Positions 1 to 8,593 of a stretch of 49,570 nt of DNA are shown here, in pieces; the first letter of the stretch is position 1, and the number at the start of each line of letters is the position of its first letter. The stretch covers positions 1-49,570 of the forward strand of contig JAIXPX010000024.1 in NCBI GenBank assembly GCA_027486035.1. Reading direction: 5' to 3'. Source of the stretch: Erythrobacteraceae bacterium (GTDB lineage: Bacteria; Pseudomonadota; Alphaproteobacteria; Sphingomonadales; Sphingomonadaceae). Position numbers and translations under genes: made by a program. The notes under the pieces were generated by a model. That model was given only the letters and a program-made list of their open reading frames with translations, was not told the origin of the DNA and did no database searches.

Positions 1-168
<168 letters not shown>

Positions 169-302
169 GAGTCTGCACTATCAACGTCAGATCTGCATCG
201 CAGACTGCGTTGGTGGAGAAAGTCTCCAGCCAGATACGCCCTTTACCGCTCACCCGAAGTGAGTGTGCATCGATTTAGAACCCGCATCCACTGGTCCCAT
301 TG

Positions 303-417
303 CTTGGTGGCCATAGCGTCTGTGACCCACCCGATCCCATCTCGAACTCGGCCGTGAAACCAGACAGCGCCGATGGTACTAACGCTCAAGCGTTGGAAGA
401 GTAGGTCGCCGCCAGGC
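303..417 (+). rRNA. rrf: 5S ribosomal RNA
   Basis: The segment starts GCTTGGTGGCCATAGCG, carries the loop B/C signature CCCGATCCCATCTCGAACTC, and ends in GTCGCCGCCAGGC, which pairs with the start. The length of about 115 bases is usual for alphaproteobacterial 5S. It follows the 23S end in the same direction and is followed by tRNA-fMet, the common alphaproteobacterial operon order. The ends are accurate to within a few bases. Confidence 0.95.
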
Positions 418-460
418 ATTGCGACCAGTGGGAGCGGGAATAACCCATTCACAAGTCAAC

Positions 461-488
461 AGGGCTGACCCGCAAGGGCGGCCCTTTT
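461..488 (+). terminator. Stem-loop with T-run after 5S rRNA
   Basis: AGGGC (461-465) pairs with GCCCT (481-485), with an inner CCC/GGG pairing around GCAA, followed by TTTT. It could terminate or attenuate between 5S and tRNA-fMet, or act as an RNA-processing stem. Confidence 0.5.
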
Positions 489-527
489 GGCGTCTATGGC
501 GGCTTGCGCCCCGAGACGCATCGGTAT

Positions 528-604
<77 letters not shown>

Positions 605-638
605 CCGATAGAAACCCACCACATATCAACTCGCGCCA

Positions 639-667
639 CGCCCGCAGCCCAGCTGCCGGGCGGTTTT
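639..667 (+). terminator. Intrinsic terminator of the rRNA/tRNA-fMet operon
   Basis: CGCCCG (639-644) pairs with CGGGCG (657-662) and CAGC (645-648) with GCTG (652-655), around a CCA loop with one bulged C. The sequence GTTTT follows at once. It sits 35 bases after the tRNA-fMet gene. Confidence 0.7.
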
Positions 668-716
668 GGCGCTTGGTCAGCCATCAGGAGGCCCCGCGCA
701 GACACAGACCGCAACT

Positions 717-903
717 GCCCTCGTCTTCCCGACACGCCCCGACGATGCGCTCACTTATGCAGGCCCGCTTCCACCGTGCGCAGCAGCGCAAGGGATCGGG
801 CATATGCTACCTTTCACACCTCGTCGCCGTCGCTGCGATCGGGCTCCAGAGCGGTGCGGATGAGCATCAGGCGATCGTCGTCCGATGCCAAAATCAGGGT
901 TAA
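717..903 (+). pseudogene. Relic of a SpoT-like HD-domain phosphohydrolase
   Basis: Two forward frames carry consecutive pieces of the N-terminus of a guanosine polyphosphate hydrolase-type HD protein. The first frame (from about 717) reads ...RPDDALTYA. One extra G near 762 shifts the frame, and from 763 the text continues ARFHRAQQRKGSG, YLSHLVAVA, then GADEHQAIV, ending at TAA 901-903. Known family members read like DEALxYAARLHxGQxRKGTxIPYxSHLLAVA, followed by GGDEDQAIAALLHD. The HD pair itself is absent because the text stops just before it. This is a frameshifted and truncated remnant filling the gap between the rRNA operon and the DUF1800 gene. The family assignment is from memory of the motif. 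Confidence 0.6.
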
Positions 904-971
904 CGCAAAAAAATGATGCGCTCCGCGAAGGGTTGGGTAACCTGCCCGCGTTACCGTCAAGCAAGGGGCGC

Positions 972-2807
972 ATGATGGAATTGCAACAGAACGCACAGCA
1001 ACGCGCGCAAGAAGACGCGGGCATCGGGGAAATCGACACGGCAGGGCGCGAAGCTCCGGCCACTGACGCTGTTCCGTCGGCACGTGCGGTCGCCGTTGGC
1101 GCGCTGGCGCTGGGCGTCGCGGCCTGCGGCGGCGGAGGAGGAGGCGGTACTTCGGGCGGCGGAGGCGGCGGCACCGCGGTCACGCAGACGCCGACGGTGC
1201 TCCGGCCCGCCACCGATGCCGAAGCGGCGCGCTTCCTCCTGCGCGCATCGCTCTCGGCCTCGACGGCGGCGATCGCCGAGGTGCGGAGCGAGGGCTACAT
1301 CCCCTGGCTCGACCGACAGATCGCCACGAACAACGATCAGAGCGGCCGCGAATTCCTCACTGCGCGCGGCTTCGACAGGGTCGACACTAACCGCTTCTAC
1401 GACGGTCAGATCACCGGCGATTACATGGTCTGGTCGCAGCTGCTCTCGGGCGGCAATGGGGTGCGCAAGCGCATTGCCTTCGCGCTCTCGGAGTTCTTTG
1501 TGGTCGGGCTGGGCGGGATCGCGCTGACCTGGCGCGGGCCCGCAATCGCGGAATATTGGGACATCCTCAACCGCAACGCCTTCGGCAATTTCCGCGATCT
1601 GCTGCAGGACATCACCCTGAACCCTGCGATGGGGGTGTTTCTCAACACCCGCGGCAACCGCCGTGCCGATACCACCGGCAGGGTGCCCGACGAGAACTAT
1701 GCGCGCGAGGTGATGCAGCTCTTCACCATCGGTCTGTTCGAGCTCAACCCGGACGGGACCCAGCGGCTGGCGGGCGGGAACCCGATCGAAACCTATACCA
1801 GCGCCGACGTCACGGGCCTTGCGCGCGTGTTCACGGGCTATGATTTCGACTTTGCGGGGCTCACCACCACGCCCGAGACCAGCGGCACGCGGCAGATCCC
1901 AGATCCCGAATACACCCGCCGGCCGATGACCGCCGATCCCGCTCGCTGGGGCCCGCCGCGCACCACCGGATTTCACGAGAGTGGGGCCAAGACGTTCCTC
2001 GGTTTGACAATCCCGGCCAACACCAGCGCGGCCGACAGCCTGCGCCTTGCGCTCGACCAGCTGTTCAACCACGCCAATGTCGGCCCGTTCTTCGCTAGGC
2101 AGATGATCCAGCGGCTCGTCACCAGCAATCCCTCGCCAGCCTATGTGGGGCGGGTGGCTGCGGTGTTCGCCAACAACGGCGCGGGGCGGCGGGGGGATCT
2201 GGCCGCGGTGTTCAAGGCGATCCTGACCGACAGCGAGGCGCTTGATCCCGCCGGGCTGACCAACGCCAATTTCGGCAAGCTGCGCGAGCCGGTGCTCCGC
2301 TTCGCGCAGCTTTACCGGACCTTCGGTGCGCGCTCCAACTCGGGCAACTGGCTGATTGGCGATCTCACCGATGCCGCGACCGCGCTCGGGCAGAGCCCTT
2401 TGCGCAGCCCTTCGGTGTTCAACTTCTTCCGGCCGGGTTACTTCCCACCCAACACCGAAATCGCCAACCGCAACCTGCTCGCGCCCGAATTCCAGCTCGT
2501 GAACGAGACGTCGGTTGCAGGCTACATCAACTTCCTCGAACGCGCGGTACCAGGCACGCGGTTTGCCGACATCACGCTCGATTATTCGTCCGAGATCGCG
2601 ATTGCGCTCGATTCGGCAGCATTGCTCGATCGGCTCGACCTGCTGCTGACCGCGCGGCAGCTCAGCGAGAGCGCGCGCGCGACGATCAAGGCGGCGATGG
2701 ACGATGTCGCGCTGACCGCGGCCTCGACCAATGCCGATCGGCTGCGGCGCGTCCAGATCGGGGTCGCGCTGATCCTCGCTTCCACCGATTACCTCGTGCA
2801 GAAATAG
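972..2807 (+). CDS. DUF1800 domain protein, probably exported lipoprotein
   Basis: A 611-residue protein of the DUF1800 family (PF08811), whose biochemical role is unknown. Family-type segments include NYAREVMQLFTIGLFELNPDGT-like text near the middle (1698-1765) and a late EPVLRFAQLYRTFG / FNFFRPGYFPPN block. The start at 972 is preferred over an in-frame ATG at 885 because AAGGGG lies just upstream; ATG 975 is equally possible. A hydrophobic stretch ends in VAAC at residue 52, resembling a lipobox, followed by a glycine-rich linker, though the leader is long for a classical signal peptide. The gene lies 10 bases ahead of a DUF1501 gene. The two families are widely found as neighbours and the products probably act together outside the cytoplasm. 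Family assignment is firm; the role is not known. Confidence 0.9.
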   Translation: MMELQQNAQQRAQEDAGIGEIDTAGREAPATDAVPSARAVAVGALALGVAACGGGGGGGTSGGGGGGTAVTQTPTVLRPATDAEAARFLLRASLSASTAAIAEVRSEGYIPWLDRQIATNNDQSGREFLTARGFDRVDTNRFYDGQITGDYMVWSQLLSGGNGVRKRIAFALSEFFVVGLGGIALTWRGPAIAEYWDILNRNAFGNFRDLLQDITLNPAMGVFLNTRGNRRADTTGRVPDENYAREVMQLFTIGLFELNPDGTQRLAGGNPIETYTSADVTGLARVFTGYDFDFAGLTTTPETSGTRQIPDPEYTRRPMTADPARWGPPRTTGFHESGAKTFLGLTIPANTSAADSLRLALDQLFNHANVGPFFARQMIQRLVTSNPSPAYVGRVAAVFANNGAGRRGDLAAVFKAILTDSEALDPAGLTNANFGKLREPVLRFAQLYRTFGARSNSGNWLIGDLTDAATALGQSPLRSPSVFNFFRPGYFPPNTEIANRNLLAPEFQLVNETSVAGYINFLERAVPGTRFADITLDYSSEIAIALDSAALLDRLDLLLTARQLSESARATIKAAMDDVALTAASTNADRLRRVQIGVALILASTDYLVQK

Positions 2808-2817
2808 GGGCAGCGCC

Positions 2818-4275
2818 ATGTTCATCGGCAAGGACATCGAAATCGCGCGCCGGGCGTTCCTGCAACGCACCGGCCAGCTGGCGATTATGGGCACCGCGTC
2901 CTCCTACGCGCTCGGCCTTGCCGGGATCGGCGAGGCGGCGGCGTTCAGCAATGCGGGCGGTTACAAGGCGCTGGTCTGCGTGTTCCTCTATGGCGGGAAC
3001 GACCACGCCAACACCCTGATCCCCTTCGATAGCGCCAACTACGCGCGCTACCAGACGATCCGCGGCACCACCGGCTCGGAGGCAGCGAACGGCATCGCGC
3101 TCGCGCGTGCTTCGCTGGCGAACACGGTGCTGACCCCGCCCACGGGACAGACGCTGGCCAACAACATCACCTACGCCATCGCGCCGACCATGCCGCGATT
3201 GAAGGCGCTGTATGATCAGGGGGTGATGGCCCCGCTGCTCAATGTCGGCCCGCTGCTCGCGCCGCTCACGCAGGCGCAGTACAACAACAATTCCGTGCCG
3301 CGCCCGCCCAAGCTGTTCTCGCACAACGACCAGCAATCAACCTGGCAGAGCTCGCTGCCCGAAGGCAGTCCGAGCGGGTGGGGCGGGCGGATGGGCGATC
3401 TGGCCTTGAGCTCGAACACCAATTCGATGTTCACCGCGATCAATGCCACCGGCAATGCCGTGTTCCTGAGCGGGCGGACGGCGGTCCCCTATCAGGTGTC
3501 CGCCAACGGGGCCACGCTCTACAACCCGCTCCAGACCGGGCGGCTGTTCAATTCCGCCGCCGCCTCGCAATCGCTGCGGACCTTGCTGCAAAGTGGATCG
3601 GGCAATGTCTTTGCCGCCGATTATGCGCGGATCAACAGCCGCTCGATCGAATATGGCGCCTTCGTCAACGACGCGCTGCGCAACACCTCGGTCACCACCC
3701 CCTTCCCGACCGGCAACCGCTTGGCTGACCAGATGAAGATCGTCGCCTCGTTGATCGCGGCGCGCGGGCGGCTGGGGGTTACGCGGCAGGTGTTCCTCGT
3801 CTCATTGGGTGGGTTCGATCACCATGACGGGCTGATCGGATCGCACGACGCGCTGCTGGGGCAGGTCGATGCGGCGATGGGCGCCTTCTACCAGGCGACG
3901 GTCGAACTGGGGGTGGCGAGCAACGTCACCACCTTCACCGCCTCGGATTTCGGCCGCACGCTGACCTCGAACGGCGACGGGTCGGACCACGGCTGGGGCG
4001 GGCACCACTTCATTGTCGGCGGGGGCGTGCGCGGCGGGCGGTTCTATGGCACCGCGCCGCAGATTTCGACTTCCAGCCCCGATCAGGTGGGGCAGGGCCG
4101 CCTGCTGCCGACCACTTCGGTCGACGAGCTGTCCTCGACGCTGGCGCTGTGGTTCGGGGTCGCCCCGTCCGAATTGCCTTCGGTTGCCCCCAATATCGGG
4201 CGCTTCGCCAGCACCGATCTCGGCTTCATGCGTCCGGCGACCACCGGGGCGACCGCCGGGAGCGGCGCAGCCTAA
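2818..4275 (+). CDS. DUF1501 domain protein with Tat signal
   Basis: A 485-residue DUF1501 family protein (PF07394), related to the sulfatase/alkaline phosphatase fold. The N-terminus holds a twin-arginine signal, ARRAFLQ at residues 10-16, followed by a hydrophobic segment ending in EAAAF, so export in folded form is expected. [17 protein letters not shown] near residue 60 and [11 protein letters not shown] near residue 335 are typical of the family, as is [12 protein letters not shown] near 395. It is co-transcribed with the DUF1800 gene 10 bases upstream. Its TAA overlaps the stop codon of the convergent pseudogene (4272-4275). The activity of the family is not established. Confidence 0.92.
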   Translation: MFIGKDIEIARRAFLQRTGQLAIMGTASSYALGLAGIGEAAAFSNAGGYKALVCVFLYGGNDHANTLIPFDSANYARYQTIRGTTGSEAANGIALARASLANTVLTPPTGQTLANNITYAIAPTMPRLKALYDQGVMAPLLNVGPLLAPLTQAQYNNNSVPRPPKLFSHNDQQSTWQSSLPEGSPSGWGGRMGDLALSSNTNSMFTAINATGNAVFLSGRTAVPYQVSANGATLYNPLQTGRLFNSAAASQSLRTLLQSGSGNVFAADYARINSRSIEYGAFVNDALRNTSVTTPFPTGNRLADQMKIVASLIAARGRLGVTRQVFLVSLGGFDHHDGLIGSHDALLGQVDAAMGAFYQATVELGVASNVTTFTASDFGRTLTSNGDGSDHGWGGHHFIVGGGVRGGRFYGTAPQISTSSPDQVGQGRLLPTTSVDELSSTLALWFGVAPSELPSVAPNIGRFASTDLGFMRPATTGATAGSGAA

Positions 4276-5393
4276 CCGTTGCGCACGGTGCGCAAGAAAC
4301 CGCGCACCTGATCGCCCAGATGAGCGGCCTGGGCCTCAAGCTCGTTCGCGCCGGAGAGCACCTGCGAGGCCGCCGCCCCGGTCGAGAGCGAGAGCTGGCG
4401 GACATCGTCGATATGGCCCGCGACCTTCTCGGTGGCGCGCGCGGCAAGGTCGATGCTCTGGGCGAGATCGCGGCCTGCGACCGATTGTTGGTCGACCGCG
4501 GTCGCAATCGAGACGGCGCTGGATTCGAGCTCCTTCACCTGCCCCGCGATCGCCCGCAGCGCCTTGACGCTGGCGCCGGTGGTGGACTGCATCGCGCGGA
4601 TCTGGTCGGCGACCTTCTCGGTCGCGCGGCTGGTCTGCATGGCGAGTTCTTTGACCTCGCTGGCGACCACCGCGAAGCCGCGCCCCGCTTCCCCGCCACG
4701 CGCCGCCTCGATGCTGGGGTTGAGGGCGAGAAGGTTGGTCCGCCGGGCAATGGTCTGGATCAGCTCGACGATCTGGCCGACCTCCTCGGCCGAGGCGGCG
4801 AGCGCCGAGATCGTCTCGTCGGCCTCGCCGGTCGCTTCCTAGGCAAGCCGTGCCAGCTCGCTCGACGAAGCCGCCTGACGGCTGATCTCGTTGATCGAGA
4901 GGGCGAATTCATCGCTCGCGGCGGCGGCGCCGGCGGCGCCGGCGTTGGCTTCATCCATTGAGGCGGCAACCTCGCCGGTGCGGCGGCTCAGCGGCATCAG
5001 CGCGGGCTGGGCGTTCATCGCGGCGAAGATCGGGTCGATCACCGCCCACAGGGCAAGGCCCATCACCACCCCGCAGCCGAGCGCGAAGACGATCCCGAGA
5101 TTGGCGCGCCTGGCGGCCCTTGCGAAATCCCCCTCGCCCAGCGCGCGCGCGACCACCGAGTTGATTCCAACCATCACCCCCACGCCCAGCGACGTGCTCG
5201 CCACGGCGACCGGGAAGATGAAGGAGACCGCCGCCAGCGCCTCGCTGCCGAGCTGGCCGATGAAATAGGCGTCCACGATCCCGATCGACATGATCGCGGC
5301 CACGCCGATGATCGCGGGCAGGGTCTGGGAAAGGAGGTGCCCGGGGATGCTGCCGGTGACGAGGCGGGGGATGGCGGAGCCGGGCGCGTTCAT
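4272..5393 (-). pseudogene. MATE transporter N-terminus fused to a chemoreceptor signalling domain, with an internal stop
   Basis: Reading leftwards from ATG 5393, the first 125 or so residues are the first three membrane helices of a MATE-family efflux pump (HLLSQTLPAIIG, IVDAYFIGQLGSEALAAVSF, VARALGEGDFARAARRA). At about 5010 the text changes without a frame break into a methyl-accepting chemotaxis signalling domain (RTGEVAASMDEANAGAAGAA, NEISRQAASSSELARLA). An amber codon (4841-4839) interrupts it, and the same frame continues [13 protein letters not shown] through the hairpin tip [20 protein letters not shown] to RTVRNG at 4275. The remaining MATE helices and the receptor's sensor and HAMP parts are missing. 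The tip carries R and P where the family has Q and A. These signs point to a deletion that joined two genes, followed by decay. Confidence 0.85.
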
Positions 5394-5487
5394 GCTGCAC
5401 CACGGCCTAGCGGGGCCTTGCGCGCCTTGCAAAGCATTCCCTGCCCGTGCGATAGCGAAGGCCAAAGGCAGACGGAGAGAACGCGCC

Positions 5488-6267
5488 ATGGCAACCCAGC
5501 TCAAACCCGCCCAGACGAGTCTCGAAGGCTCATGCAGCAAGGAAGAATGGCAGGCCCGCCTCGACCTTGCCGCCTGCTACCGCATCTTCGACCACCTGGG
5601 CTGGTCGGAATCGATCTACAACCACATCTCGTTGAAGGTGCCGGGAGAGGAGAACACCTTCCTCATCAACCCCTTCGGCCTGCTCTACAGCGAAGTCACC
5701 GCCAGCAACCTCGTGAAGATCGATGTCGAGGGCAATAATGTCGGCGGCTCGCCCTATATGGTGAACAAGGCCGGCTTCACCCAGCACGCCTATTTCCACA
5801 AGCATCTGGGCGGCCGGGCGGATGCGATCTGCCACGTTCACACCACCGCAACCATGGCGGTGTGCAGCCACAAGGACGGGCTGCTGCCGATCAATTTCTA
5901 TGCCTGCAATTTCCAGGGCCAGATCGGCTATCACGATTTCGAAGGCATCACCGTTCGCCCCGAGGAAGGCGAGCGGCTTGTGAAGAACCTCGGCAATCAC
6001 ACCATCCTGATGCTGCGCAACCACGGCCCCGTGGTGATGGACCGTACCATTCAGGGGATGTTCCTGAAGATGTGGGCGCTCCAGCGGGCCTGCGAGATCC
6101 AGGTGGCGACGCTTTCGCAGGGCGAGGCCAACATCGTGCCGCAAAGCGTGGTGGACGTGCATCAGCGCGATCTCCACGTCGTCGGCGATCAGGGCGGCGC
6201 GGGGATCTTCGACTTCGAGGCGTGGAAGCGCCGGATCGACAAGATCGACGACAGCTGGCGCCAGTAA
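5488..6267 (+). CDS. Class II aldolase/adducin family protein
   Basis: A 259-residue protein of the class II aldolase/adducin family (PF00596), which includes zinc-dependent fuculose- and ribulose-phosphate aldolases as well as members without known substrate. The zinc-site pair appears in ICHVHTTATMAV (near residue 110), and a further conserved His in LMLRNHGPVVM (near residue 178). NHISLKVPGEENTFLINPFG near residue 47 is typical of the adducin-like bacterial branch. Start ATG 5488 is chosen because CGGAGAGA lies 8 bases upstream; the open frame runs further but lacks such a site. It is followed after 22 bases by a [2Fe-2S] protein gene. The substrate cannot be told from the sequence. Confidence 0.9.
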   Translation: MATQLKPAQTSLEGSCSKEEWQARLDLAACYRIFDHLGWSESIYNHISLKVPGEENTFLINPFGLLYSEVTASNLVKIDVEGNNVGGSPYMVNKAGFTQHAYFHKHLGGRADAICHVHTTATMAVCSHKDGLLPINFYACNFQGQIGYHDFEGITVRPEEGERLVKNLGNHTILMLRNHGPVVMDRTIQGMFLKMWALQRACEIQVATLSQGEANIVPQSVVDVHQRDLHVVGDQGGAGIFDFEAWKRRIDKIDDSWRQ

Positions 6268-6289
6268 GCGCCGCTCAGGGGCCACCGCC

Positions 6290-6838
6290 ATGTCGCGCCT
6301 GACCGTCAACGAGCGGCCGGTCGAATTCGATCTCGATCCGCGCATACCGCTGCTCTATGCCCTGCGCGAGGCGATGAACCTCACCGGGACCAAGGCCTGT
6401 GGCGGCGGGCCGGCGTGCTCGGGGGCGTGCATGGTGCTGGTCGACGGGTCGGCCTTGCGCTCCTGCGCGATCACGCTCGCCGAGGCGGAAGGCCGGATCG
6501 TCACCACGATCGAGGGGCTGAGCCGCGACCGTTCGCATCCGGTGCAGCAGGCCATGGTGGCGCAGGCAGCGATCCAGTGCGGCTATTGCACGCCCGGGAT
6601 GGTCATGTCGGCCGCCGCGCTGCTCCAGCGCAATCCGGCACCGACCCGCAAGGACATCGAGGAGGCAGTGCCCAATCTCTGCCGCTGCGGGGTCTATCCG
6701 CGGCTGGTCAAGGCGATCGAGCAGGCCGGCCGCGTCGCGCAGCGGCAGGAGCGCATCAGCGCCGCCCCTGCGCCGGGGATCAGCCCTGAGGATGCGGCGA
6801 GGGCGGTGCCGGCGCTGCGGGTGCTCAAGGACGAATAG
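6290..6838 (+). CDS. [2Fe-2S] subunit of the molybdenum hydroxylase family, orphan, with unusual cysteine spacing
   Basis: A 182-residue small iron-sulfur subunit of the xanthine oxidase/CO dehydrogenase/isoquinoline oxidoreductase type. It has the plant-ferredoxin-like domain (Cys 37, 43, 47, 59) and the helical domain (Cys 97, 100, 131, 133; CGYCTPGM and NLCRCGVYPR). NLCRCGVYPR favours the IorA branch. In the family the first three cysteines are spaced C-x4-C-x2-C (CGxGxCGAC); here the text is CGGGPACSGAC, C-x5-C-x3-C, with one extra residue in each gap, while the next interval is the usual x11. No molybdopterin-binding large subunit or FAD subunit lies anywhere in the window. The gene follows the aldolase-like gene and stops 2 bases before arsC. 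Confidence 0.88.
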   Translation: MSRLTVNERPVEFDLDPRIPLLYALREAMNLTGTKACGGGPACSGACMVLVDGSALRSCAITLAEAEGRIVTTIEGLSRDRSHPVQQAMVAQAAIQCGYCTPGMVMSAAALLQRNPAPTRKDIEEAVPNLCRCGVYPRLVKAIEQAGRVAQRQERISAAPAPGISPEDAARAVPALRVLKDE

Positions 6839-6840
6839 GA

Positions 6841-7194
6841 ATGGCGAAAATGAAGGCGACGATCTGGCACAACCCGGCGTGCGGGACTTCGAGGAAGACG
6901 CTGGCGATCCTCGAGAACCTCAGCCGCGTCGAGGTGACCGTGATCGAGTATCTCAAGACCCCGCCCAGCGCCGAAAAGCTCGCCCAGCTCTACCGCGATG
7001 CCGGGATCACGCCGCAGCAGGGCTTGCGCCTGCGCGGCACCGATGCGGCCGAACGCGGGTTGCCGGAGTCCGGCGATGCCACGGTGCTCGCGGCGATGGT
7101 CGCCGACCCGATCCTGATCGAACGCCCGCTGGTGGAGACGGACAAGGGCGTGCGGCTGTGCAGGCCGCAAGACTTCGTCTTGGAGATTGTTTGA
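6841..7194 (+). CDS. arsC: ArsC family arsenate reductase, glutaredoxin type
   Basis: A 117-residue thioredoxin-fold reductase of the ArsC/Spx group. The active-site loop HNPACGTSRKTL holds the catalytic Cys14, and IERPLVETDKG with LCRP further on carries the arginine-bearing anion-binding segments of glutathione/glutaredoxin-linked arsenate reductases. It begins 2 bases after the preceding stop codon, so it is read with the iron-sulfur gene; ATG 6850 is an alternative start. No arsB, acr3 or arsR gene is near, so the role in arsenic resistance is inferred from the family only. Confidence 0.9.
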   Translation: MAKMKATIWHNPACGTSRKTLAILENLSRVEVTVIEYLKTPPSAEKLAQLYRDAGITPQQGLRLRGTDAAERGLPESGDATVLAAMVADPILIERPLVETDKGVRLCRPQDFVLEIV

Positions 7195-7226
7195 TTTGTG
7201 TGCCCGCCTCCGCGGGCACGCAATCA
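7193..7226. terminator. Bidirectional stem-loop between arsC and the MFS gene
   Basis: GTGCCCGC (7200-7207) pairs perfectly with GCGGGCAC (7212-7219) around CTCC, and the pairing extends imperfectly outward through TGATT/AATCA, reaching into the arsC stop codon. The genes on both sides converge on it. There is no clear T-run. Confidence 0.55.
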
Positions 7227-8576
7227 GGAACGCGTTAATTCCCCGTCCGCCTGAAGCCGCAGCGACCCGTGCACCAGCACGATCAGGCACAGCGCGACGA
7301 TGAGGCCGAAGCCGAGCCAGTCGGAGTGCCCGTAGAGCCACACGCCGAGCGCAGGCGCGTAGATGTAGCTCGCCCCGGCCAGCGAGGCGACGATCCCGGA
7401 GGCCTGCCCCTGCTCGGCGCGGGTCACGGCGAGCGAGGTGCCCGCCGTGGTGCCCGGGCGGAACAGGCCGAAGCCCAGTGACGCGATGGCATAGCCGAGC
7501 GCGATCAGGTGGAGATCGCCCGCCACGCCGAGGATCATCGTGCCGATGGCGGCGGCGGCGATCCCCCACAGGCTCGCCGCGCGCGGGCCGAGGTCGAAGC
7601 GCGGGATCAGGCCCCATTGCGCCAGCAGGGTCGCGATCGCGCCCGCCATCAGCACAAGGCCGATGGGTCCGGCCCCCGCGTCCGGCGTGTCGCGCAGGCC
7701 CAGCCGGTCGAGCACGAGGAAGCCCGCAATCCCCTGCACCATCGCCTGGGCATGGCCGCCGACGAGCCCTGCGAAGACCCACGGCCGGAGACGCGGATCG
7801 CGCCAGGTGAGGCGCGGCGGATCGCTGCCCTCCTCGCCCTCCTCGCCCGTCTCGGCCGGATCGGCCGGTGCGCCCGAGGCGCTGGCATAGGGCGCCGCCT
7901 GGCCGCGCGCGGCAAATTGCGGCTCGTCATCGGGCAGGCGCAGGCGCAGCAGAACGAGCGCGACCACGCCGACGGCGGCAAAGCACAGGAACGGGCCCGT
8001 CAGCCCCAGCCCGAGGAAGGGCACCACCATCAGCGGCGCCAGCGCCGGGCCGATCACCGTTCCCAATCCGAAGCTGGAGGCGATCAGCGAGAGCGCCTGC
8101 GTGCGCTCGGCCCGGGGCGTGCGGGAGGCGACATAGGCCTGGACTGCCGGCGGCGCGGCGCTGCCGAAGCCGCCGTAGAGGCTGCGCGCGGCGGCAAAGG
8201 CGATCAGCGTCCATAAGGCGGATATCCAGCCCGACAGCCCTGCCCACAGCGCTGCGCCGCACAGCACGAAGGAGGTGATGAAGCCCGCCAGCCCCAGCGC
8301 CATCATCGCCTTGCGCCCGCGCTTGTCCGAGCGCCGCGCCCAGAATGGCGCGCACACCACCCACAGCAGCGCCGACCACGAATAGGCGAGGCTGATCCAC
8401 ACATCCTCGACCTTCAGCGCCGTGCCGATCGAGGGCATCACCGATTGCATCGCGGTGTTGCCGGCAGCGGTCACCAGCATGACCATGAAGAGCAGCGCCA
8501 TGCGCGAGGGCGGGATCGCGCCGCTGGCAGTTCGCGCCGGACGCGGCGCGGGGGAGGCGTGCTCGGTATCGGCCAT
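7224..8576 (-). CDS. Major facilitator superfamily transporter
   Basis: A 450-residue inner-membrane carrier with about twelve hydrophobic helices in two halves separated by a polar loop (DPAETGEEGEEGSDPPRLT, residues about 225-245). The loop between helices 2 and 3 reads WARRSDKRGRKAMM, the MFS signature G-x-x-x-D-R-x-G-R-R in slightly changed form. GLGTVIGPALAP after helix 4 resembles the antiporter motif of drug-exporting members. ATG 8576 is used; the frame stays open far upstream only as the antisense shadow of the next gene. The gene lies 17 bases downstream of another membrane protein gene on the same strand. The substrate is unknown. Confidence 0.88.
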   Translation of the reverse strand: MADTEHASPAPRPARTASGAIPPSRMALLFMVMLVTAAGNTAMQSVMPSIGTALKVEDVWISLAYSWSALLWVVCAPFWARRSDKRGRKAMMALGLAGFITSFVLCGAALWAGLSGWISALWTLIAFAAARSLYGGFGSAAPPAVQAYVASRTPRAERTQALSLIASSFGLGTVIGPALAPLMVVPFLGLGLTGPFLCFAAVGVVALVLLRLRLPDDEPQFAARGQAAPYASASGAPADPAETGEEGEEGSDPPRLTWRDPRLRPWVFAGLVGGHAQAMVQGIAGFLVLDRLGLRDTPDAGAGPIGLVLMAGAIATLLAQWGLIPRFDLGPRAASLWGIAAAAIGTMILGVAGDLHLIALGYAIASLGFGLFRPGTTAGTSLAVTRAEQGQASGIVASLAGASYIYAPALGVWLYGHSDWLGFGLIVALCLIVLVHGSLRLQADGELTRS

Positions 8577-8593
8577 CGCGGGGCGGGGCTCGC

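Noticed and set aside
1127..1175. GGC/GGA-rich tract in the DUF1800 gene as a phase-variable repeat
   Set aside because: The units are irregular and encode a Gly linker; no uniform repeat that would slip is present.
957..2894. A 645-codon open frame antisense to the DUF1800 gene
   Set aside because: Its translation is Arg/Gly/His-rich and low in complexity, as expected from the complement of a GC-rich gene. It has no recognisable domain, and the sense frame matches a known family. The same holds for other long antisense frames (for example 10638-11651, 12993-14009, 23663-25000, 34562-35941).
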